Source: Lunularia cruciata
Taxonomy: Eukaryota; Streptophyta; Marchantiopsida; Lunulariales; Lunulariaceae
Direction: 5' to 3'
NCBI GenBank assembly: GCA_948567375.1
Contig: OX419757.1
Location: 9,486,001 to 9,550,000, forward strand
DNA length: 64,000 nucleotides
Shown: one piece after another, positions 1 to 11,340 of the stretch
Layout: the number at the start of each line of letters is the position of its first letter
Position numbering within the stretch: the first letter of the stretch is position 1
The notes under the pieces: model-generated
Database searches by the model: none
What the model was told of the DNA's origin: nothing
What the model saw: only the letters and a program-made list of their open reading frames with translations
Made by a program: the position numbers and the translations under genes

Positions 1-547
1 TAGTTGCATGCATGGGTGACATGTTGGTTTTGATCCTATCTGGCGGGTCAAATCCTCTTTGACTAGGGGGAATCTTTAGGGAATCTTCCTATCTCCAAAT
101 CGCTAGGTACCGTTGGCAAGCTCTTGATGAGAAAAACCCAAGGGGAGGAAAGGATAACCTCTCTTCTTGTAGGGGGGAGGAGGTCTGCAAATTTTTTAGG
201 CCTAATTCATCCGTTTAGGCCTCCAAAATTGATTGAAGTTTCCAAGCTAATTTTGGCTCCTACCTTATAGTAGAAGTCCTCTTTTGGTGACACTTCTATC
301 TTATTTACCTAGCCCATCATGTATTACATCCTTCTAGATGTTACCAAGCTAATTTTCACCTCTAGATGATATGTCTAGCTTTTGGTATTACAAATTTATG
401 CTATTTTTGGTTCATGCCCTACTTGTAGAAGTACTCTTTTGGTGACACCTCTATCTGATCTACCTAGCCTATCATACATAACATCCTTCCAGATGTTACC
501 AAGCCAATTCTCACCTCTAGCTAATATGTCTAGCTATTGGTATTACA
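1..547 (-). repeat. A-type LTR, cut by the window edge
   Basis: This matches the right-hand part of the other A-type LTRs (for example 54307-54902) and ends in the family terminus TTGGTATTACA at 547. A first TTGGTATTACA occurs near 382-392, so the terminal ~155 bp is present twice in tandem. The left end lies outside the window. Orientation is taken from A4, whose genes read on the minus strand. Confidence 0.75.
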
Positions 548-908
548 CCTCAGAACACCCTTTTATACCACCTCACCAATGCCCTATACAATGGTGCCTA
601 GATTACACATTGGTATACATTGGTCTAGCACAACACCAAGGTGTATCAAATACTTATGGATAGGGCAGAGGATGCTACTCCACCTCTCACACCAAACCCA
701 CGTCATACACCTATCCTCTCTCTTTAGGCTCCACCAAACTCTTACTCATGGTTGCACTCTCTATATCTTATCCAAGCATTGCTACTGGGTTTACTTAGAC
801 CTTGTATGTATATTAGGATCCTTGTACCACTATAGCAACTTGTGGTCTCCACATCTCCATCTTATTATGAGCAATTTTAGTTGATGACCTAGGAAAGATG
901 TATCTCAT
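548..908. other. unassigned, no gene seen
   Basis: This sits between the truncated LTR and the solo LTR at 909. Short open frames on both strands overlap one another, have no recognisable motif and look accidental. It could be decayed internal retroelement sequence, but I could not align it with the other copies here. Confidence 0.4.
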
Positions 909-1652
909 TGTAATACTCCGAGGACAAGAGAAGAGAGAAAACACAGATTGCACACTCAAACATTCGATGCCCCAAGGGAGCACCTTCTCTTTATTATATA
1001 GACAAAGAGGATCTCCTCCAAGGAAGCCCCACCATAGGATTAGGGACACAGATAGGTGACATGTCAGCAAGCTCCACCCTTGGATTACTTACTTGGATGG
1101 GTGACCTGTCTGGTCTAGGTCCTATCTAATTGGTCAAACGAGCTTTGACTAGAGGGAATCTTTTAGGGAATCTTCCTGTAGGAATCTCAGAATCACATGA
1201 GTAAGGTACCGTTGGAAAGCTCTCGACGAGACAAACCAGGGTGGGAGGGAAGGCCAACCTTTCCTCTGTTGGGGGGGGGGGGGATCTGCACATTTTCGAG
1301 GCCTAATTCATCCGTTTAGGCCTTCGAAATTGCCTTCAAAGATTTCAGGCATATTTCGGTTCCTACTCTATTAGTAGAAGTCCCATTTTGGTGATACCTC
1401 TTTCTGATCTGTTTAGTCCATCATGTGTAACATCCTTCCAGATGTTACCAAAACAATTCTCACCTTTAAATCATATGTCTAGCTATTGGTTCTAAGGTTC
1501 TCAAGTCTATTTTGGTTTCTGCCCTATTAGTAGAAGTACTCTTTTGGTGATACTTCTATCTGATCTATTTTGACCATCATGTATAACATCATTCTAGATG
1601 TTACCAAACCGAATTTCACATCTAGATCATATGGCTAACCCTTGGTATTACA
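909..1652 (-). mobile_element. solo LTR, A family (A1)
   Basis: A 744-bp LTR begins TGTAATACTCC and ends TGGTATTACA, so its ends form a short inverted repeat. It is flanked by an exact 5-bp duplication, CTCAT (904-908 and 1653-1657). No internal region is attached: this is the scar of LTR-LTR recombination. The last part carries two tandem ~156-bp units, as in A2, A3 and A4. A run of G occurs near 1267-1280. Confidence 0.93.
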
Positions 1653-1657
1653 CTCAT

Positions 1658-2300
1658 GGACCTTGTTAGCTCTCTTCCTATTTTGGACTCTACTCCTATC
1701 TGTCTATGGAAGTGCATTCTCCCTAGAATGCATTGAGGTGCAGCAATTGCCTAGACTGTTTAGGGGTAAGTCACTATTTTGGTGTGGGCTGCAAGAGTGA
1801 TATTTGAATACACAATCATTTTAATTCTTGATAATCATTTAATATCACCCACTTCTAATTCCATAGTGTGATGAGGTTTAGCAACAATTATAACTCCAGG
1901 GCATTTTGTAACAAATAATCACATTTTTTATGCTTACAACTAATTGGTTGTGTTTTTACTAATTGCTATTTCATTTCTCCTAGTAATTGGTATACCATTT
2001 GTATTAAGCTTCTCTTGCCACTTGAACATGGAGCTAGTTGGTTCTCACCAAAATGCATTGAGGCACAACAATTGACTAGACTCTTTTAGACACCATGAGA
2101 TTGCCTCTAGGATTCATAGGTTCTTGAGAATAGATTTTTCAACACTTCAAGATGAGTACACCATATAGGCCCAAGCAATAGCTATGAAGATTGTAGTGTA
2201 TTCAGAGTCACATTCTCCTTCCCAAGAGCATCATTGACTTTATCACTCCCTAATGTAAGCTTGGAAAGGGAGTATAAAAATGCAGTCCATCCACTAGCTC
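1658..2300. other. unassigned, with a short repeated segment
   Basis: No gene is visible. A ~38-bp segment containing TGCATTGAGG recurs about 320 bp apart (around 1728-1765 and 2050-2092), the copies differing by several substitutions. The sequence on both sides of solo LTR A1 would have been continuous before that insertion. Confidence 0.4.
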
Positions 2301-2718
2301 ATAAAAGACCAAGGAGAGAAATAGGAAAATGGAAGTTCATAATGGAAAGTCACATTGAAACTCTCAATTGAGGGAAATGCTAAATGCCTAGTATGAACTT
2401 TGGATGTGGTATTTATAGTGAAGCAATACAAGGCTGTTGAGAAGTTCATAAGGCAGTTTTCTTCTTAAAGCTACCTTCTTGAAGTGCAAGCTAAACTACC
2501 CAAGAAGCTTCCAAAGAATCTTCCTTTTAAAAGCCACCTACTTGGTATGCAATTTACTTGATCTTTGGAAGGTACTTAAGTGCTTCTCACCAAGGTGCTT
2601 CTTAGGTGCTTCTAGAAAATTCTACCAAGAAGCTTCCAAGTTATTTCTAGAACATTCTTAGAAATGCTAGTCATAACTTTACTAACTCATTAGCCTCTAC
2701 TAACTCCATATTATTACA
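2301..2718 (-). repeat. B-family LTR fragment
   Basis: This matches the B LTR: it starts near AAAAGACCAAGGAGAG, carries the characteristic imperfect repeats around GAAGCTTC, and ends CCATATTATTACA. The first bases of the LTR are altered and no internal region is attached, so it is either a decayed solo LTR or the end of a lost element. Confidence 0.7.
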
Positions 2719-2814
2719 TAGCTACCTCCAACACCTTTCTCCTCAAATACTCTATTTGCATTACACATGCTCCATCCATCAACCAAAGAGGAGCTTCCCT
2801 CTTTGTTACATGAC

Positions 2815-3236
2815 TATAAATAACCAAGACCAAGGAGAGAAATAGGAGAATGGGAGATCACATTTGGACACTTGAGTGTGTGGGAAACTCTGAATGTCTA
2901 GCATGAGCTTTGGCTTTGGTATTTAAAGAGAGCATACAAGGCTCTTGACAAGCTTCTCAAGATTCTTCCTTCTAGAAACTATCTACTTGACATGCAAGCT
3001 AAGCTAGTTGGAAGCTTCTAGAAGCTTCCTTCTAAAAGCTTCCTACTTGGAGCACAAGCTATGCTTCCCATGAAGCTTCCTCCTAGAAGTTGCTAGTTGG
3101 CATGCTTGGTACCTCCCAATACTTGGGAGGTACCAAGAAGTTTCTTTGATACTTTTAGAATATTCTAGGCTAATTTAGCCTATTTATTACTTTGTTAGCC
3201 TTGATTAACTTTGTCATTAAACTCCCTATTGTTACA
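2815..3236 (-). repeat. B1 3' LTR
   Basis: The 3' LTR of B1 ends TTGTTACA and is followed by the purine-rich (minus strand) stretch that precedes the 3' LTR in this family. It contains several copies of the AAGCTTC-centred motif typical of B LTRs. Confidence 0.85.
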
Positions 3237-4810
3237 TATTCCTCCACCGCTAGTTAGTGATGTCCTCATTGCCATTGAAACTTCAAACTCCTAGATGACC
3301 ATTTGTGCATTCTAAAGATGAGAAAGAGGCTCCCAAGTGGCATCATGAAGTGGATACACTTTCTAGAGGACTTTGTACCTTGTATGTTATCAACAGCCTC
3401 ATTGAATGTGGCAATATGCAAGGATACAATCAACTTCATACTCTCCATGATCACTAATAGGGACATGAGGAGGAGGAGGAGGTTGGACATGAGAGGAGAA
3501 AGAAAATGTATCAAGAACAAAGGGTTTCAACTTGGAAATATGAAAGACAAGGTAGATGCGCATATGACAAGGCAAGGCAAGTTGATAAGCAATAGGAGAA
3601 ATGATTTGAGTGACATCAAAGTGTCCTAACCAATGAGGAGCAAGTTTATGAACTTGGGTATCAAGTGGGAGGGGTAGGTTATTGGACAAGAGCATGACCT
3701 TATCACCAACTTGAAAGGTGAGATCACAATGATGGTGGTCTACATTTTATTTTTGATGATTTTGAGCAACAAGGAGATGAGATTTGGCTTGTTGGAGGAA
3801 TTGGGATATGGTGGTCAAGAAGGTAGAAGTACAAGGGACATGAGATGGAAGAGGAGTAAGAAGAGAATCTGAAACAAGTGGATCTTGGCCAAAATTGATG
3901 AAGAAAGGAGAGACTCCGGTGCTTGCTTGTTTAGAATTATTGTATGCAAACTCTACAACTGCAAGACATTCATCCCAATTGGTATGGTGAACATTGACAA
4001 AGGCACAAAGCATTTTCTCAAAGGTGCAATTTGCATGTTCAGTTTGTCATTACTTTGAAGATGATAGGCCATGGACAAAGTAAGCTTGGTACCAAGTATC
4101 TAGAAGAGTGCTTGCCAAAATTTTCTAGTGAATCAAGGATCACAATCAAAGATGAGTACACAAGGCATCCAATGACACTTGAAGACAATGTCAAAGTAGA
4201 TCTATGCCAATGTTGGAGTATCCACGGTATCAAAGATTGGTGCCAAAGAGATTTGATTATTATGCTTATCCACAAACACCACTATCACTATGTGACCTTG
4301 CTTTGTCTTGGGCAAGGATGTGATGAGATCCAAGCTCCCATGTTCCCACCAAGTAGATGGAATGGGGAGTGGTTGAAGGAGTCCACTTGGTTTCTAATTG
4401 TTGGCCTTGTTACATTGGCAAGTCTCACATAATTGGACAAACTCTCAAACATCTCATGCCATGTTGGGCCACCACCATTGGCATTGGAGGGTACCCAAAG
4501 TCTTGTCCACACCCATGTGACCAATAATTGGTAAGTCATGGGCTTCTTGGAGGTGCACAAGTCAGAGATCACCCTTGGTTGGAACATAATTTTGGTTCTC
4601 ATAGAATAGAAGGCCTTCCTTGAAGGAGAAGGTGTTGTACTCCTTGTCACATGTCGTAAGATGACTTTGTACCATCTGAAAGAAAGGAACTTGTTGTAAA
4701 GCTATCTTAAACTTGACTTGGACTTTGGAGTCAATTGATACTATCATAATTGCTATCGTGATGAGAAGAAGAGACTTCAAATCAGGTCATCATGATAAGG
4801 CATCAAGGAT
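3237..4810 (-). pseudogene. B1 integrase with C-terminal chromodomain, broken
   Basis: Minus-strand frames give the last part of a gypsy polyprotein. A chromodomain-like tail lies at about 3260-3480 (EYEVDCIL, later DATWEPL and EFEVSM in shifted frames). Upstream are a region with the phrase VEFAYNNSKQASTGVSPFF (about 3890-3950), usual near the integrase C-terminus, and the core around 4150-4650. In chromoviruses the chromodomain is thought to steer integration to marked chromatin. There are at least four frameshifts and several stops, so no protein is expected. Confidence 0.8.
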
Positions 4811-6260
4811 GACATGGAATTGATTTAGTTTGTACTCAAGTTCAATGTCAAAAAATTATAGATTTTCCTCCCATTGATGATTTTGACTCTTCATGTGTTT
4901 CAAGTGTAATGTTTGCAACAAGGATTTGTGATCAATTTGCATGATCATTTCTTTCTCCAAGAAATAATGCCTCCATACCTTGGTGGCATGCCATTGCTAG
5001 TTGTTCTCAATCTCAAGCAAACTAATTCCTTTCTACTATATTTTATCAGTGAGACACAAAGGTAATGGAATGTTACCATATCAAAATTCTTTTTGCAACA
5101 TGGCTCCAAGCACAAAGTAGAAGCATCAAAATCACCCACAAAAGGTAGTTTAGGATCATATGGTTGAAGAATGAGTCTTGAAGGCACCTTATATTTCAAC
5201 TTCTGGAATGCTTCTTTGTGCTTGGTGGTCCACTAAAAGCTCAAATTCTTCCCCAAGAGATTGGTCAATGGTGCGACCACATGAGCATAGTAGTGGATGA
5301 ATTGTTGATAAAAATAGGCCAATCTATTAAATGCCCTCACTTCTATATCATCCTTTGGAATAGGCCAATCAATAATGGCCTTAATTTTCTCCTCTTCCAT
5401 CTTGATCCTCTCTGATGAGATCTTGTGATCCAAGAATGTAAATTCCTTTTGCCAAAAGGTACACTTTGACTTCTTGTAATAAAACTTCCATTGTCATAGT
5501 TGTCTTAGGACTTCTTGCATGTGATTTGCGTATTTTGTCTCTATCTTGCCATAGATTAAAATATCATCCAAGATTACCACCACCTATCAATCCAATAGCC
5601 CATCCAACACTTGATGCATCTGATCCATGAAGACCATTAGAGCATTAGTGACCCCAAAAGGTAGAACTCTCCACTCAAAATGCCAATACCTTGTGTGAAA
5701 GGTAGTCTTTTGTATATCTTCTTTATCAATGGGAATTTGCCAATAGCCGCTTTAGAGATCCAACTTGGAGAAGTATTGTGCACCACTCAATTGATCAAAA
5801 AAGTCATCAATTTGAGTCAAGGGATATGCATTCTTTATTGTTTGTTTATTGAGGCCACAATAATCAATACAAAAACAAAGTCCTCCATCCTTCTTTGGAA
5901 CAATTAGTACCGGTACTCCCCAAGGAGATGTACTATGTCATATGAAATCCTGCTCCAACAACTCTATGAGTGTTATTTGCAACTCCTCCAACTCCTTTGG
6001 TCAGAACCGATAGATTGATCTACTCACTAGAGTACTCCTTAGTAATAACTCAATCTTGAAGGGCATACCATAATCAGAGGGTAATCCCTTTGGTAGATCA
6101 TCCGGAAATATATCTAAAAACTCTTGGACTATTTGACCAACCATTGCTTGATGAGGCTTTTGATCCTCCTCAGATCTTCCATGCACAATTGACTTGATCC
6201 ACACCAAAAAAAAAACACTTATCTTCATCCAAAACTTGCTTTACGCATGCTTCATTGACA
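4811..6260 (-). pseudogene. B1 reverse transcriptase and RNase H, broken
   Basis: Fragments match the connection region (EEEKIKAIIDWPIPKDD near 5390), the palm, and the RT N-terminus (MPFKIELL near 6040-6070). The catalytic motif still reads ILDDILIY, with both aspartates encoded at 5563-5568; copy B3 has lost one of them. The RNase H part lies around 4940-5230. Frameshifts separate each fragment. Confidence 0.82.
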
Positions 6261-7349
6261 AATTTCCCATCTTGGGACTCATCTTCCTTCAAAGCTTGCT
6301 CTATGGCTTCTTTCTTGCCAAACTTCCCCTCTTAGGACTGACTATTCTTAGGTGTCTTACTCGGAGGTACTAGACAACCTAATTGGAAATTCCTACCTTG
6401 GTGTTGTACTTGAATTTGTCATTGGTTCAAATCAAATAGAACTTTATGACATTCAAGCCAAGGTAGACCTAGAATAACATCATAATGTAGAGGTGCCACT
6501 ACAAACCTTATACAATCCAACTACTCAATGCCAAGTGGTCTTCATTGGATAGCATCAATCTCCATTGGTGTTGACTCCTCCACCCGTGTGTAGTGTATTA
6601 GTAGGTTTAGTGGAGGTAGAGGCGGAGGTCAAGACCAAGTTTTTGCAACCAAGGAATCAAAGCATTTGGCCAACCGCATGGCCCCCTCCAAGTGTTGTGG
6701 CTTTGGCATAGTTACCTCTAATTTGGTTAATGATTTCAAGCCCCTCACAAATTGATCCAAAGCTCCACCTTCCAATATATCTAAAATTTGTATGATGGTG
6801 TTTTGGAATTGTGTGATGTAACTTCTTACATAGCCAATCTACTTCCACTCTGCTAACCTATCTTGTGCAGCTCGTGTGGCATTTATAGCTTGAAATTGAT
6901 TGATTATTGCACTCTTGAATTTTACCATAGTCCAGATTGGTGCAACAATTTTCCATTCAGCTCTTTCCACTTGAAATTACCACTATAGCTTTGCTACTCC
7001 ATCCAATTGGCTAGAAGCCAAGAGAATTTATTTTTGTTCATCTTGAAGATAAGAAGCTTTACAATAACATTTGCAATCAAACACAAAACTCTCCATTTCA
7101 CTCTAGAGATTCTTACCTTTAAATACCCTAGGTTTTGGAAATCAGATTCGGTCTTTTCCTTCTTGAGATGATGCTCTCTCTACGTGCTCTTGTTGTTGAT
7201 GGTCTTGTTTATACAACAATTGAGTAAGATGCTTGATTTGTTGTTGCATAGCAATGATAACCTTGTGCATTGTCACCATGGCTACTACTCTATCATAGTA
7301 CTCCCAATTTATCTAATTTATTAACAAATAGATGCAACACATCCACCAT
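6261..7349 (-). pseudogene. B1 protease and gag, broken
   Basis: Gag should start at the ATG at 7347-7349, which aligns with the gag starts of B3 and B5. The ~200-bp leader between it and the PBS is short. A glutamine-rich stretch follows the start. The protease part (about 6400-6560) retains the segment before the RT junction, but its catalytic motif is not clear in this copy. Multiple frame breaks. Confidence 0.65.
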
Positions 7350-7549
7350 TCTCCATAAGTTACAATTGGAAGTACCAAGGGTTCTTCAAACAAGGTGATT
7401 GATTCAAAAACTTTTGCCTAAAGTGTGAGGTGATGAACTATGTGAAATGATGCTTGGGCAAGACCTAGACATGAAGATCCTAATGGGTTGGTGGGAATGG
7501 ATTTGGTGGTCCATAAATTCCACCCATCCCATTCATGCTCAGATACTAA

Positions 7550-8011
7550 TGTCAAAAACCAAGACAAGAAGAGAAATATTAGAATAGAAGATCTCATTGG
7601 GACACTTGAATGTGTTAGAAACTTTGAATGTTTAGTATGAGCTTTGGCTTTGGTATTTATAGGGAGTGGGAGCATAAAAGGCTCTTGAGAAGCTTCTTTA
7701 AGCTTTTTTCTTGGAGTGTAAGCCAAGTTAAACTAAACCCTAAACCCTAAACTTGGCATGCAAGCTAAGATAGTTGGAAGCTTTTAGAAGCTTCTTTCTA
7801 GAAGCTACCTACTTTGGGTGCAAGCTAAGCTAGCCAAGAAGCTTCTCAAGAAGCTTCCTCTTAGAACTTACCACTTGACATGCACATTATCCAATACTTG
7901 GGAGGTACCAAGTAGCTTCCTAGATATTTCTAGAATATTCTAGGTTAATTTGGCCTATTCACTACTTTGTTAGCCTTGACTAAATTTGTCACTAAACTCA
8001 ATATTGTTACA
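7550..8011 (-). repeat. B1 5' LTR
   Basis: Begins TGTCAAAAACC and ends ATTGTTACA. It contains a short telomere-like run, two units of CCCTAAA near 7737-7750, lying inside the LTR and too short to indicate a former chromosome end. Confidence 0.85.
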
Positions 8012-8439
8012 TTGACTATCATCTAGATAAAGAACTTCAACTTATGGAGTTCACCTTTGCTCATGATTTACTTCATTCTCCACATGTCTCTATAGGTGTG
8101 CCATCTAGACTAGCTTTTGGGCATTTATATGATTATCTTTCTCTAGACACTCTAGATTTTGCTCCTCTTCTTCTCTTTGCTTTTTTAATGTATTGCTTTG
8201 GATCTAGTGCACCTTGGAGTAGTCTATCTATTTGATGCATCTCATCTTCTTGCTTTATCAAAGGAGACATATGCTATTTTCCCTATTCCTATTGTGGATG
8301 TATTTCTCCATTTAGTCTCTCACTCATTTGCCTAAAAGCATAATATTCTTTCTCTTCCTATTTGTGTCCACATCAATTTTGCTATGGCCACCAAATGGTT
8401 GCAAGACAATTCTTGCTTGCATCAAAGCATCCTTGGATC

Positions 8440-9990
8440 TCATCTTGATTAGATGGTTTTCCAAGTAGAAGTCTCTAGTGCCTTCAATACCATCTCTGTC
8501 TAACTTTGTTATGTGCTCTTTGTTCATCAATGGATCAAATCCACCACTTGATTCTATTTGTTTGCACATTTTATGGCATAGAACTCCCTTTGTTGTATAG
8601 TCACTGCACTACCACATGAGACTTCACATAGCTTGCACTTGAAGGTGATACACACTAGGGAGATCCCCTTGAGAGACCTTCATTTGCCATAGCTCACTGC
8701 AAAGCTTTATGAGAGTGTAGTTTATTTTCAATCATGTATATATTTCCATCCTTCTTTGATGATGATACTCACATCTTAAGCCTTTTGGAGAGGATATGGT
8801 CCTTGTCATGGAGGCTTTCATACATAGCTTAGAGACCTTGGGTTCACAAGTCCAAACCTATAAATGTAAGGTATAGAGCCCACATGTGGTTCTCACTCCC
8901 CCAAGATTTTTGACCAGGGTTCCATTTCCCAATAGGAAGCATGAGGGTGTTGGGATCACCACTAGGGGAGGAGGATAATTGTAGCACTTTCATCTCCCAT
9001 AATTTGGTGTAGGCCATAGCTTATGTTCACTTACTCTTGAGGTTGGAGAATGCACAAGTGGCCTACTCCATCTTAGCATGTAGTTATCTCACCTGATCCT
9101 CCTATCTAGCTTGCACATACCTTTCTATTGAGGCACATTTGATAACACTATACGACACACCTTCTCCACTTTGTTAGGGCCATATATGCTCCCACAATAT
9201 CAAAGGAGTGGTGAATACTATAGATAGCCATGGAAGGATGTGGACACATACTACAAAAGACCATTGCACCAAGCTTTCTAGGTGCATGGGCACCAATAGC
9301 CCCTTGCTTAGCAAATAAGTTTTTACATCATAGTAATTCCTTTTTATTGGCGCCTATAACAATAACGGATTCAAGTACCCATGACTTTTAGATATATTTA
9401 TGTTTGGCTCATGATCTTTTACCAAGCCCTGCATGCAAACATATTCCCAATGTTTGCCGCCTTTTTTTCATTAGACTCCAAGAAGATTCAAGCAAACATC
9501 AATGAGCGTATGCACACCCTCATCAACATCTTTATTGATGCATTGTTATTTGACAAAGCTAGGATTCTATCATGCAGAGGAAAAGGCTCTAGAGCTTGGC
9601 TCCATGCTTCTCCCTTGATAGAGGATTTTTTCATGTTTGAGGAGTTCTCTATTGCACTATGCCTATGTTTAGGCCTCCCTCACCTAACCCTACTAGGGCC
9701 TTCTAGATTGATGTGCATGTGGTTCAGCATATGACACACAAGGCATACATCTTTTATGGTATGTTGTAGGTGGAGAGTGCACCCAGAGTTCATAATGCCA
9801 TCTGCAATGCAATGGCTCAACTCCTCTAATCTACAAGGTTCTAAATTCAGATCAAGAGGTGGCTAGACTTACCAAGACCACGTCCATGCTAAGTGAGAGC
9901 AAATATTATCACATTCACAAATGGTAAGCATACTTTGTATGATGTGGTGGTTTCAAATTACTTACAAGTAGAGACATTAGCATGAGCAGT
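8440..9990 (+). pseudogene. L1 reverse transcriptase - RLE polyprotein, broken
   Basis: In shifting plus-strand frames: RT motif A as VEVSSAFNTIS (~8468-8500), motif B as GDPLERPSFAIAH after a stop (~8655-8700), and motif C as FDDDTHI (~8757-8777), an aspartate-rich variant of the xxDDTHI form seen in L2. About 1 kb further come CACGS...GIHLL (~9708-9760), equivalent to the zinc motif before an RLE, and RANIITF...LYDVVV (~9900-9950). The RLE pattern R-x-D-(x12)-D is kept in spacing, but the first Asp is Asn. At least six stops; inactive. Confidence 0.75.
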
Positions 9991-10010
9991 CATTTAGGCA
10001 AGAGCAATGG

Positions 10011-10997
10011 TGTAAAAGACCGAGACCAAGGAGAGAAAATAGGAGAATGGAAACTCACATTGGGACACTTGAATGTGGGAAAACTTTGAATGCCTAGCAT
10101 GAACACAAAATGAACACAAACAAAAAATTATCCATTGCACTCGGGAGATTCTTGCCTTCAAAATACCTTGGGTTTAGGTAATTGGATTTGATCTTCTCCT
10201 TCTCAAACTAGAACTCTCTCTACGTGCTCTTATTCTCGAAGCTCTTGTTCATCCAAAAATCAAGCAAGGTGCTCAATTTGTTGCTGCATAGCAAGGATAA
10301 CATTGGTTATTGCTGTCATGGTTGCTACTCTATCAAGCCACTCCTAATCTATCTAATTTATTAACACATAGAATCAGCACGTCCACCATTCTCCATAAGT
10401 TACAATCGGAAGCACCAAAGATTCCTTAGATATGGTGATCATATGTAGAAAATCTTGTCCAAAGTGTGAGATGATGAATTTTGTGAAATGATGTTTGGAT
10501 AGTACTTGAACACAAAATCCCAATGTTTTGGTGGAAATGGATTTTTTTGTCCATAAATTCCATCCATCCCATTCTTGATTTGATACCAATGTAAAAGACC
10601 AAGATCGAGGAGAGAAATAAGAGAATGGAAACTCACATTGGGACACTTGAATGTGAGAAAACTCCAAATGCCTAGCATGAGCTTTTGCTTTGGTATTTAT
10701 AAGTAGTATACAAGGCCCTTGAGAAGCTTCTCAAGAAGCTTCCTTGAGCCACTTTCTTAGAGTGCAAGCCAAGTTAACCAAGAAGATTCTCAAGAAACTT
10801 CTTTCTAGAAGTTGCCTAATTGGCGTGCAAGCTAAGCTAGTTGGAAGCTTCTAGAAGCTACCTGCTTGGGGTGCAAGTTAAGGTAGTGGGGAAGCTTCCC
10901 AAGAAGCTTCCTAGATGCTTTTTGAATATTTTGGGCTAATTTGGCTTATTCTCTACTTCATTACCTTACTAACTTTGCTAAACTCCATATTGTTACA
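10011..10997 (-). mobile_element. B2: internally deleted B element with intact target duplication
   Basis: A B element starting TGTAAAAGACC at 10011 and ending TTGTTACA at 10997, flanked by an exact duplication AATGG (10006-10010 and 10998-11002). After ~100 bp of 3' LTR the sequence jumps directly into gag, then the PBS (before 10590) and a complete 408-bp 5' LTR (10590-10997). Protease, RT and integrase are gone. It lies inside L1, whose reading resumes at 10998. Confidence 0.92.
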
Positions 10998-11340
10998 AAT
11001 GGTAACCATTGCATCTCAAGGAAAGGAGAATCATTATGCACCACTGCTTGCCTTTGATACCTTCACTTTCCTTGGCGGTGGAGATTTTGTACACCTTCAT
11101 CACCATTTTGATGGATGGCTTGGGGAAGTAGCACAATGTTCCTTACAGAGGAGAGGAGTTATGACTATCTCCCAAGATATGCTCACCTCATGCTTTTGAC
11201 AAAGAGTCTCAATCATAAGGCTTGGTATCTTCATAAAAGAACAATTGCAACAAGAGTGCACATCATGTCTAGGGCCCTCACTCCTCACTTACTAGATATA
11301 CCATTAGACGAACTCTATCATACAAACAAGCAATAGTGTT

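Larger units (their letters stand above)
2815..8011 (-). mobile_element. Ty3/gypsy chromovirus, B family (B1), near full length
   Basis: It has two LTRs (2815-3236 and 7550-8011), with minus-strand gag, protease, RT, RNase H, integrase and chromodomain remnants in Ty3/gypsy order between them. The bases just left of 7550 (GCTCAGATACTA) resemble the complement of the initiator tRNA-Met site TGGTATCAGAGC, which places the 5' LTR on the right. Flanking 5-mers ATGAC (2810-2814) and TTGAC (8012-8016) match at four of five positions, a plausible decayed target duplication. The first base pair of the left LTR is mutated (TA for TG). All genes are broken. Confidence 0.88.
8012..11340 (+). mobile_element. 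L1: non-LTR retrotransposon remnant with RLE, split by B2
   Basis: Plus-strand remnants of one long reverse-transcriptase polyprotein run from 8012 to 10010 and continue after B2 from 10998 to about 11340. RT motifs A, B and C, a CxC...H motif and a restriction-like endonuclease motif occur in the order expected of RLE-type non-LTR elements. No LTR belongs to it. The part before motif A has decayed or is missing. The T-rich sequence to about 11500 resembles a 3' UTR. The 5' end abuts B1. Confidence 0.75.

Noticed and set aside
382-884. Overlapping frames of 93 and 115 residues
   Set aside because: Partly inside an LTR and partly in unassigned sequence, in two phases, without any family signature.
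1267-1280. Runs of G within A-type LTRs (also near 20293 and 58481)
   Set aside because: Homopolymer length variation in the same LTR position; no G-quadruplex claim is justified from one run.
2940-3120. Clustered AAGCTTC-type segments that look like a tandem array or CRISPR-like repeat
   Set aside because: Imperfect short repeats with irregular spacing that are a standard part of every B LTR here.
4031-4432. 133-residue plus-strand frame opposite the B1 integrase
   Set aside because: It is the complement of recognisable minus-strand integrase sequence; a shadow frame.
7735-7752. Telomere-like CCCTAAA repeats (also GGGTTTAGGGTTTAGG near 32300)
   Set aside because: Only about two units each, one inside an LTR; not evidence of a chromosome end or a meaningful interstitial telomere.
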